From NCBI RefSeq assembly GCF_001610875.1, contig NZ_CP011272.1:3825988-3889987 (forward strand): 64,000 nucleotides of DNA. Direction: 5' to 3'. The translations under genes and the position numbers were made by a program. The notes beneath the pieces were generated by a model. That model was not told where the DNA came from. It ran no database searches and saw nothing but the letters and a program-made list of their open reading frames with translations. Positions within the stretch are counted from its first letter, which is position 1, and each line of letters opens with the position of its first letter. The stretch is from Pirellula sp. SH-Sr6A (GTDB lineage: Bacteria; Planctomycetota; Planctomycetia; Pirellulales; Pirellulaceae). Below, piece after piece: positions 35,907 to 42,236 of the stretch.

Positions 35907-36783
35907 TAACGAGTACTCTCCCGCCATCATCGCGTTGACAACCGACTTTGGAGCGAGCTTTTACGTCGGACAATTGAAAGGAGTCTTGGCCACCTTGGCT
36001 CCGCAAGCTCGCGTAATCGACCTGACACACGAAATCGAACCGCAGTCCATTCGTCACGGTGCCATCGTTCTTCAGGACTCGATACCCTGGTTTCCCAAAG
36101 GTTCCATCCACATCGCGGTGGTGGATCCCGGAGTCGGAACCGATCGGAGGCTCGTCGTTGCCGACTTCGACGGTCGACTTGTAATCGGGCCCGATAATGG
36201 TCTTCTCTCAGCCCTCGCTGCGGACAGCCCTCCACGACGAATTGTCCAGCTGAACAAACCCGAATACTGGGCCACACGGCCGAGTGCAACCTTCCATGGG
36301 CGAGACATCATGGCGCCAGTGGCTGCGTACTTAGCAAATGGTGGGGAAGTAGAAGCGCTCGGCGATCCGCTACAGACCTTGCATCCGAGCCCTATCCCCC
36401 AAGTGGCGTATCGATACGAGTCGGACTTGGAAATCATCGAAGGAGTGGTCTGCATGGCTGACCGCTACGGTAATGTTCTGACCAATGTACGAATTCAGGA
36501 CTTGCCTGCGTTGACGCAACCTCGTGCCATTCATGAATGGAAACTCGTTATCGAAGGTTTGGAGAATCCCCATCCGGGTCGAATCGATCGACGCGAGATT
36601 TCCATCGTGAACACTTATGGAGACGCCAATTCTGGCGAATGGGTCGCCTTGATTGGCTCGTCGGGGCGGCTGGAAATCAGTATTCCAAATGGCAACGCTC
36701 GGGACTGCCTTGCCGGCGGTCTTCGTCGCTTTCATATGGTTCGGAAGGGGACGATTGATCCATCGTCAAGTTTTTCACGCTAG
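35899..36783 (+). CDS. SAM hydrolase (SAM hydroxide adenosyltransferase, DUF62)
   Basis: 294 residues from a TTG at 35899 that overlaps the preceding stop; another TTG at 35869 is possible. The family motifs are clear: IALTTDFGASFYVGQLKGV, IHIAVVDPGVGTDRR, VIGPDNGLLSAL, and FHGRDIMAPVAAYL. The enzyme splits S-adenosylmethionine to adenosine and methionine using water, and is related to SAM-dependent chlorinases and fluorinases. GRDIMAPVA and the absence of the halogenase insertion suggest hydroxide, not halide, as nucleophile; that is inference. It closes the six-gene envelope run. The next small gene encodes a second C-terminal-like domain. Confidence 0.88.
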   Translation: MSSNEYSPAIIALTTDFGASFYVGQLKGVLATLAPQARVIDLTHEIEPQSIRHGAIVLQDSIPWFPKGSIHIAVVDPGVGTDRRLVVADFDGRLVIGPDNGLLSALAADSPPRRIVQLNKPEYWATRPSATFHGRDIMAPVAAYLANGGEVEALGDPLQTLHPSPIPQVAYRYESDLEIIEGVVCMADRYGNVLTNVRIQDLPALTQPRAIHEWKLVIEGLENPHPGRIDRREISIVNTYGDANSGEWVALIGSSGRLEISIPNGNARDCLAGGLRRFHMVRKGTIDPSSSFSR

Positions 36784-36894
36784 CTAAACACCCTCGTCAC
36801 ATGGAACTTTGCTACAATGCGTCGACCCGAAGAACCCCCGTTTCGCGATCGTTGATCTGCATACTTCCAATTCGCAATTGAAAAGTCGTCAGCC

Positions 36895-37182
36895 GTGGCA
36901 GCAAAGATTACCGGAAGCGTCGTAGATATCAGTCCCAGCGGTGATTTGATTACGGATCTCACGGCAGAGCGACTCGTTGGCATCGGCCATTCGGAAGAGA
37001 CGAAGATTGTGGTCGATGATGAGTTCGAGACTTTCGGTATTTATGGTCCCGAACATCAGCAGCCGGAAATGACGCTCATCGCGATTTTGGAAGATGGCCA
37101 ACCGTTGCGATTGCACTTGGTCTCCGATTCGGCGTCGATGATGTTGGGGGTTAAAAAAGGGGCTCCCGTTCAAGTCCACTAG
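36895..37182 (+). CDS. Free-standing SAM-hydrolase C-terminal-like domain
   Basis: 95 residues from a GTG at 36895. It opens MAAKITGSVVDISPSGDLITDLTAERL, which lines up with IIEGVVCMADRYGNVLTNVRIQDL, the start of the C-terminal beta-barrel of the adjacent SAM hydrolase, and ends in MLGVKKGAPVQV, as that family's C-terminus does. So it looks like that barrel domain encoded by itself, without the N-terminal catalytic domain. It lies 111 bases after the SAM hydrolase on the same strand. It may be an assembly partner or a domain derived by duplication; its role is not known. Confidence 0.68.
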   Translation: MAAKITGSVVDISPSGDLITDLTAERLVGIGHSEETKIVVDDEFETFGIYGPEHQQPEMTLIAILEDGQPLRLHLVSDSASMMLGVKKGAPVQVH

Positions 37183-37203
37183 AACATTCGTTGTTCGCTC
37201 GTA

Positions 37204-38577
37204 TCAGTCGGCTTCGACTCCATCCCGTCTCGCAATGCGTTTTGCTAACGACGCACCGGAATGCAGCGCGCCTTCCATGTAACCAACGAACTGGTAGCAG
37301 CAATGCTCGCCGGCGAAATGAAGCCGCCCGATTCCTTGGTGAAGTACCGGGCCCAGCGTGGTGATCTCTCCCGGAGCCGGAAACGAATACCCGGCTCGGG
37401 TCCAAGGATCTGCGATCCAGTCCATGAACTGCCCTTTCATAAAACACTTTGTGTATCCAGGGAACAACAGCTCCAGTTCCTTCACGTAAGCTGGTTGCCG
37501 TTCCGCAGCGGCGCGGCGATGCAGAGCTTCCGCTCCCGGACCACCACTAAAGGCGACGAGCGCAACCGATCCCGTTTCGTCCTGACCATCGGTTCCATGC
37601 CAAGTTTGTGCGATCTCACCATCTGAAGTGGCATCGGGTGATAAACCGGCAGCTCGCCAAAAAGGCTCGCGGACGACGGAGAGGAATTTGACATTGGCTC
37701 CCATTTGAGGCAGAAGAGTTTCAGGCAATTCGGGGGTGAATCGAATCGACGACCAAGTGCTCGGTGGTGTTGCCAACACAACGTCATCGGCTTCATGACG
37801 CTCACCACCCGCATCGACGATGGTCACGTGCTGTTTATGGATCTGAATCTCGCGAATGGGGCAATCAAGTCGGAGTCGCTGGTCGCCAAGTTCCTCAGCG
37901 AGGCGATGTGCGTAGCTTTGATTCCCTCCGTCCAATCGATATAGTTCCGTGTCTGTCCAATAGCGGTCCAAACCTCCACCCTTGACCTGCGCGAGATTGC
38001 AGAGATGGCTCTGACGACTCGCCGACACGCCGTTGTCTGATGTGAATTGCAGAGTCAGCAATCGTTTGGCTAAATCGGAAACTGGAAGGTCTGCGATCCA
38101 ATCGGCTGTGGTACGCCTGTCGAGCTTTGCGGCATCGATGCTCTTCCAAGGCTCCTCGGCGTCGATTTCGAGGGCTTCTTTGGTCATCTGAGAGTAAGCA
38201 GAATCGCATTCCGCCTCTATTCGGCGCGCTTCTTCGTCGGGCAGTTTCCGACCCTCGAGGATCATTGGAAAGGCGGCGTCCTCGTCTTGGATATCGAGGA
38301 ACTCGAATCCAAACTTGGCAGCGTACGCTAGGATGTGAGGATGGTTCGATCCCAGCAGTTCACCCCCTCCCTCAACGTTCTTGCCAGGAATCAAGTTCTT
38401 CAAACTAAGGACTCTTCCTCCCACACGTCTCCTGGCCTCGAAGACTTTTACGTTGTAACCAGCGCTCGCCAGCTCGTAAGCGCACGCGAGTCCCGAGAAA
38501 CCTGCCCCGACCACAAGGACTGTTGGCCTGGGTGCAAGCCCCGTCGATCGGGCGAAGAGAGGTGTTTGAGACGACAA
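37204..38577 (-). CDS. FAD-dependent amine oxidase-like protein, Tat-exported; N-terminus out of frame
   Basis: 457 residues from the first start codon in this frame, a TTG. The dinucleotide-binding motif VVGAGFSGLACAYELASAGY (about residues 21-40) with EARRRVGGRVLSL is the flavin amine oxidase/protoporphyrinogen oxidase signature, and DVVLATPPSTWSSI and AGEHCCYQFVGYMEGALHSG match the C-terminal FAD site. The frame continues upstream of the TTG through STLTRRELLKLGLASG, a twin-arginine signal. The only ATG before it (38684) is in another frame, separated by an A8 tract at 38667-38674. With one extra base in that tract the gene would start MKRLFFSSARIAEARAQ, a normal Tat leader. Substrate unknown. 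Confidence 0.8.
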   Translation of the reverse strand: MSSQTPLFARSTGLAPRPTVLVVGAGFSGLACAYELASAGYNVKVFEARRRVGGRVLSLKNLIPGKNVEGGGELLGSNHPHILAYAAKFGFEFLDIQDEDAAFPMILEGRKLPDEEARRIEAECDSAYSQMTKEALEIDAEEPWKSIDAAKLDRRTTADWIADLPVSDLAKRLLTLQFTSDNGVSASRQSHLCNLAQVKGGGLDRYWTDTELYRLDGGNQSYAHRLAEELGDQRLRLDCPIREIQIHKQHVTIVDAGGERHEADDVVLATPPSTWSSIRFTPELPETLLPQMGANVKFLSVVREPFWRAAGLSPDATSDGEIAQTWHGTDGQDETGSVALVAFSGGPGAEALHRRAAAERQPAYVKELELLFPGYTKCFMKGQFMDWIADPWTRAGYSFPAPGEITTLGPVLHQGIGRLHFAGEHCCYQFVGYMEGALHSGASLAKRIARRDGVEAD

Positions 38578-38684
38578 AAGTCCGGTGCCCGACGCGAGAC
38601 CCAGTTTCAGAAGCTCACGCCGGGTGAGAGTGGACTGGGCTCGCGCTTCAGCGATCCGTGCAGATGAAAAAAAAGGCGTTTCAT
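38578..38684 (-). other. N-terminal Tat signal, frameshifted at A8 tract
   Basis: Part of the amine-oxidase-like gene upstream of its in-frame TTG. Reading minus, ATG at 38684 gives MKRLFF and then runs into the wrong frame at the T8 (A8 on plus, 38667-38674). The other frame reads SARIAEARAQSTLTRRELLK, a twin-arginine signal. A 9-base tract would join the two. This is either a sequencing indel, a frameshift mutation, or a slippery, phase-variable start. Confidence 0.65.
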
Positions 38685-38804
38685 AACTCGCAATCCGATC
38701 TCACGTTGAACGAGTCGCCAAGCTCGTTAGTTACGAGTGCTTTGCAATAGTCCTGATCGTCGTCGACAGGCAGTAGTTGTAATAGATCAATGTGCCGGGT
38801 CAAT

Positions 38805-39013
38805 GTGAAGTGACGTGGTGAAGTGACGTGGTGAAGTGACGTGGTGAAGTGACGTGGTGAAGTGACGTGGTGAAGTGGCGTGGTGAAGTGGCGTGGCGAA
38901 GTGACGTGGCGAAGTGTGTGGTGGCGAAGTGTGATGTGGCGAAGTGTGATGTGGCGAAGTGTGATGTGGCGAAGTGTGATGTGGCGAAGTGTGATGTGGC
39001 GAAGTGTGATGTT
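38805..39013. repeat. Tandem array that changes period from 13 to 15 bp
   Basis: Eight 13-bp units (GTGAAGTGACGTG, with late units changed to GCGAAGTGACGTG) run from 38805 to 38908, then seven 15-bp units (GCGAAGTGTGATGTG) from 38909 to 39013, one after the other. The 15-bp unit looks like the 13-bp unit with two bases added. A minus-strand frame (38681-39109) translates it into HFATS/HFTTSLHHVTS-type repeats, which is probably not a real protein. Confidence 0.9.
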
Positions 39014-39278
39014 TTGTAGAGCGGGTTTCCAGGACCGCTCAATATAGCCGAGTGGGGTGGGACTGGACGCCTCGACATATTTCACTTTGTTCCTAGCTCT
39101 TAGCACCAAGAGCGACGAACGTCAGGCAATCGAAGCCTTGCTCGAGCGTCATGCCGCCATGTGCACCGCTGGACATACATTCAAGCCACATTGGCATCCT
39201 AATTGCCCGCCAATCCTGCTTCCTAGTCCTCGATCAAGCGAAGTTTGGTTGAGGTCGTTTTAGATTTGCGTAAAAAAA
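39014..39278. other. Unassigned stretch between tandem array and IS1380 remnant
   Basis: About 265 bases. A plus frame of 68 codons (39057-39263) is open, with no recognisable family. No inverted repeats of note. Confidence 0.4.
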
Positions 39279-40117
39279 CCTGAAACCTCCCGGCGTTTTT
39301 GCAGTTTAACGAAGTAACAACAAATCGATTAAGCCACACACACGGAGGGTTTCAGGTGAAGTTAAGTTTCGCAAAACGTATCGGCGCACGCAAGAAGCAA
39401 ACCCTGAAAAGGCTCGCAGCAGCAAGGGAGAATCGATTCTCTCGTGGTATCTCGAATCCGAATCCGGTTCTCGCTACCAACTCTGTCAAATACGAACTTG
39501 CAGATCGCACCCATGCCATCAGCTACGCTGGTGTCTCCGCCAAGCTCAAGCTCGCCGAGCATGCCGGATTGACCGATGCCATCAATCATCGTGTCCAACT
39601 CTTAAAGTCACATGCTCCTTATCATGAATCCGACCACGTCCTCGCGATGGTTACGAATGTTCTATGCAATGGATCGAGGCTCGAGCATTTGGAGCGTCTT
39701 CGAAACGATTCGACATTCCTCGATGCGATCGGTGCCGATTCGATTCCTGATCCAACCACGGCAGGCGATTTTTGCCGTCGATTCCATCAATCCGACATCG
39801 ACTCCCTGATGCAAGCTATTAACGAAGCCAGGATCAACGTATGGAGGCAACAGGATGATGCGTTCTTTGACCAAGCCCTTATCGATGTCGATGGCGTTAT
39901 CGTGGCAACTACAGCCGAGTGCAAAGAAGGAATGGATATCTCGTACAAGGGGAGCTGGGGATACCACCCTTTGCTGGTCAGCTTAGCCAACACCAAAGAA
40001 GTATTTGCGATTGTGAATCGCAGCGGTTCGGTTCACAGCGCTCACAACGCGGCAGCCTACTTAGATAAGGCGATCTGCACTTGTATCGCTGGAGGCTTCC
40101 GACGCATTCGAATACGA
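39279..40117 (+). mobile_element. IS1380-type insertion sequence remnant (left end kept, right end lost)
   Basis: The left end is marked by CCTGAAACCTCC at 39279, likely the outer inverted repeat, followed by a transposase reading frame from 39356. The transposase stops matching at about 40117, where a block of 28-bp repeats begins, and no right inverted repeat follows. An internal near-copy of the end in reverse orientation (GGAGGGTTTCAGG, 39344-39356) covers the ribosome-binding site. Confidence 0.78.
39356..40117 (+). pseudogene. IS1380-family transposase, C-terminal part missing
   Basis: Starts at a GTG with GGAGGG upstream (VKLSFAKRIGARKK). About 254 residues fit an IS1380-type DDE transposase: FFDQALIDVDGVIVATTAECKEGMDISYKGSWGYHPLLVSL contains the first catalytic Asp region, and YLDKAICTCIAGGFRRIRIRG leads into where the second Asp (RGDTDF in relatives) should come. 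At that point the frame runs into repeat sequence and ends at 40189 with unrelated residues. The later catalytic residues are absent, so it cannot be active on its own. Confidence 0.85.
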
Positions 40118-40173
40118 GGAGGCTCAATCGCAGGCACCCACCTAAGGAGGCTCAATCGCAGGCACCCACCTAA
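40118..40173 (+). repeat. Two 28-bp tandem repeats at the IS1380 break
   Basis: Two exact 28-bp copies (40118-40145 and 40146-40173), each beginning GGAGGCTCAATCGCAGG and containing the GGCACCCACC core. They lie exactly where the IS1380 transposase is cut, so the array or the process that made it replaced the IS right half. Confidence 0.85.
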
Positions 40174-40189
40174 GCACCATCCTGGCTAA

Positions 40190-40777
40190 GTCTCCAAGGG
40201 GGGAGTCGGAGCTAGCGGAGCCGGTTGCCAGTTGCCGGTTGCCAGTCATTCCCGATCATTCCCGATAGCAGGCACCCACCTTTTGGGGGGAGGTTTCTCG
40301 CAAAGGCGCCAAGACGCAACGAAACGCGATCACCAAATCCGAGGCACCCACTCATTGCGGCGCAATGATCACCAAATCCGAGGCACCCACTCATTGCGGC
40401 GCAATCGTTCTTCAAATAGTAGGCACCCACCTATTGCAGCGCATTCTCAATAAGAAGGCACCCACCTTTTGTCGGAATGGAATGACTCAATAGCAGGCAC
40501 CCACCTTTTGATAGCAGGCACCCATCTTTTGGACGGAGGGGGGAGCATGGGCTTTGAAATGGAAGTGGGGGCGGGATTGGCCTGGGGGGCTGGAATTCGG
40601 GGGGATTGGGCTCGGATGGGCGCAGCGGCGAACCGGCCCCGAAGATGAAGGAGGGTGATGGGTGGGAGACTGAAGAGCGAGTGTTCTGGCTCAGGCTCCA
40701 AGGTGGGGAACCGGAGCTAGCGGAGCCACTTGCTCCTGGCTCCTTGCTACTGGCCAGTTGTCGCGAATCGCTCCCCG
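40190..40777 (+). repeat. REP-like array with GGCACCCACC cores
   Basis: No gene. Seven cores (GGCACCCACC, or -CCATC/-CCACT) at 40271, 40343, 40382, 40422, 40457, 40496 and 40517, all in the same orientation, often preceded by GATAGCA and followed by TTTTGG. Two exact 39-bp tandem copies lie at 40328-40366 and 40367-40405. The unit at 40271 is followed by TTTCTCGCAAAGGCGCCAAG, seen again in two places downstream. An imperfect repeat with CGGAGCTAGCGGAGCC occurs at 40207 and 40712. The RAYT-like gene follows. Confidence 0.85.
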
Positions 40778-41935
40778 CTAGGCGAAGCAAGCGGCAGCTT
40801 GGCGCTGGCCGCGACTCCAGCGTTTGTGGGTCCGCTCCGCGTCGGCGATCATCGCCTTGGGATTCCCACTACAACGGCTTGTCCCAAAGTACTTGGTGTA
40901 GTTCCACACCAAGTCGCACCACATGCTCGGTTCCACTCCCAAGCCGGTAAACAAGGGCTCTAAGGATTCAGGAACCGGACACACGCTCCCTGGCGGATGA
41001 TCCTGCTGCTTAGCTGTCCATTGCAACAACTTCACATAGTCCTCCAGGTTCATCGTCAAGAACCCTCGGTTGCTGGCGCGCAGACCATTGGTGCTGGCCT
41101 GCGGATCAAACGCGTCCACTTCGGGGTCGAGCGTCAAAGGGGCCAACCAGGCGTCTCGGGGGACCAGTGGACGGGGGCCAGTCTGCTTACGAGCCTTCTT
41201 CTGCTCCTCGAGCGTCATCTTGGTCCTCCTCGCGATCGATTCCTCCCGGGACAAGGGAATACGATCCAGAGCCGAGGATTCGATCATCGCTCCCTTGGCA
41301 GCCTCGATTCGATCGAATACCGAAGTGTGCATCGAGAGTTCGATTGTTGCGGCCAGGTTCGCGCGCAAGACATTGAGATCCACATACATGGCGCAGGCCA
41401 GCAAACCCGCTTCATCGAGAAGCCGCTTCGCTTTGAATCGGCCATCCCAGAAGCAGCCACTGCATTCATCTTCTGCATTGGCTCGCCTGGCGATGACTTC
41501 TGCGAGAGAACGCATGAACCAAGAGATATCGGAGAGTCGGCTGCGATACTCTTGGATCTTCTCGGGATTGGCTACAGCGCTTCGGACATCCTCCTCGTTG
41601 GGCTCGGCCAAGACATCGAGGATTCGGGTGCCTGGAAAGAGTCTTAGCCAGCGGGTGGCGACTTCTACGTCGGACCAAGTCTTCACGACATCGGGGCGAT
41701 TGCGGAGGATGACATGGAGGTGATTGGATAGGACGGCATATTGGAGAACATCGATACCGAAGACAGAGGCCAGGGATTCAAGGCGCTGGCGAATCCATTC
41801 TCTGCGGTGGGTGTAGTCTTTCTGGGTGAGCTGATCGAAGCCAGTAAGAAAGGCACGACGGACACAGCGATGGTAGCAATGAACAAGGCAGATTTCGTCG
41901 CTGACGAACTGCTCACAGCGGAGCGTGCTGGACAT
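40778..41935 (-). CDS. RAYT-like (REP-associated HUH) transposase, planctomycete type
   Basis: 385 residues from an ATG at 41935 with GGAGAA 8 bases upstream; an in-frame ATG at 41950 is also possible. The N-terminal half is a Y1/HUH domain: VLSNHLHVILR (His 77 and His 79 counted from the outer start) is the metal-binding HUH, followed by ISWFMRSLAEVIARRANAEDE, CFWDGRFKAKRLLDEAGLLA and MYVDLNVLRANLA. In the RAYTs I know, the helix after FMRSL carries the catalytic Tyr; here I see none in that place. The C-terminal half (RGFLTMNLEDYVKLLQWTA) is an extension common in planctomycete members of this family. It sits inside a GGCACCCACC repeat array, as RAYTs sit beside REP repeats. Confidence 0.8.
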   Translation of the reverse strand: MSSTLRCEQFVSDEICLVHCYHRCVRRAFLTGFDQLTQKDYTHRREWIRQRLESLASVFGIDVLQYAVLSNHLHVILRNRPDVVKTWSDVEVATRWLRLFPGTRILDVLAEPNEEDVRSAVANPEKIQEYRSRLSDISWFMRSLAEVIARRANAEDECSGCFWDGRFKAKRLLDEAGLLACAMYVDLNVLRANLAATIELSMHTSVFDRIEAAKGAMIESSALDRIPLSREESIARRTKMTLEEQKKARKQTGPRPLVPRDAWLAPLTLDPEVDAFDPQASTNGLRASNRGFLTMNLEDYVKLLQWTAKQQDHPPGSVCPVPESLEPLFTGLGVEPSMWCDLVWNYTKYFGTSRCSGNPKAMIADAERTHKRWSRGQRQAAACFA

Positions 41936-42040
41936 GGTGGATTTCTCCAAGAAGTTCGGGGTGTAGATCCCATCACCTTATGGGATTGAAGGAAGGGATG
42001 CAACCAAATAGGTGAACTTTTTGGAGAGGGGTAAATGAGA

Positions 42041-42226
42041 GGCACCCACCTAATGGGGGGGAGGGAGGTTTCTCGCGAAGGCGCCAAGACGCAAAAGGGG
42101 AGGGGCGGGGATTCGGGGCACCCTCCTAGTCAGAGGGGGGAATAAGAGGCACCCACCTTTTTGATAGCAGGCACCCACCTTTTGGAGGGAGGTTTCGCGC
42201 GACGGCGCAAAGACGCAACGAAACAT
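42041..42226 (+). repeat. REP-like array, second block
   Basis: Cores GGCACCCACC at 42041, 42148 and 42170 and a variant GGCACCCTCC at 42117, same orientation as the first block. The cassette GGTTTCTCGCGAAGGCGCCA follows at about 42067, and a third, more diverged copy (TTTCGCGCGACGGCGCAAAG) follows the unit at 42170. This last one reads on through ACATTCCCGATAGC into the left end of the ISKra4-like element. Confidence 0.82.
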
Positions 42227-42227
42227 T

Positions 42228-42236
42228 CCCGATAGC
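42228..42236. repeat. 9-bp target-site duplication, left copy
   Basis: CCCGATAGC, identical to 44051-44059 beyond the right end of the ISKra4-like element. In the repeats at 40261-40280 the same bases precede the GGCACCCACC core. Confidence 0.85.

Noticed and set aside
38805-39013. CRISPR array
   Set aside because: Units of 13-15 bp follow each other without spacers, and no cas gene is near.
38681-39109. 142-residue repeat protein (HFATS/HFTTS type) on the minus strand
   Set aside because: Composition is dictated by the tandem DNA repeat, the 13-bp units shift the amino-acid phase, and no start signal or family likeness is seen.
39057-39263. 68-codon plus-strand frame before the IS1380 remnant
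   Set aside because: No ribosome-binding site, no family likeness, located in a repeat- and IS-rich stretch.
40328-40405. CRISPR-like repeats
   Set aside because: Two directly adjoining 39-bp copies with no unique spacers; they are part of the GGCACCCACC array.
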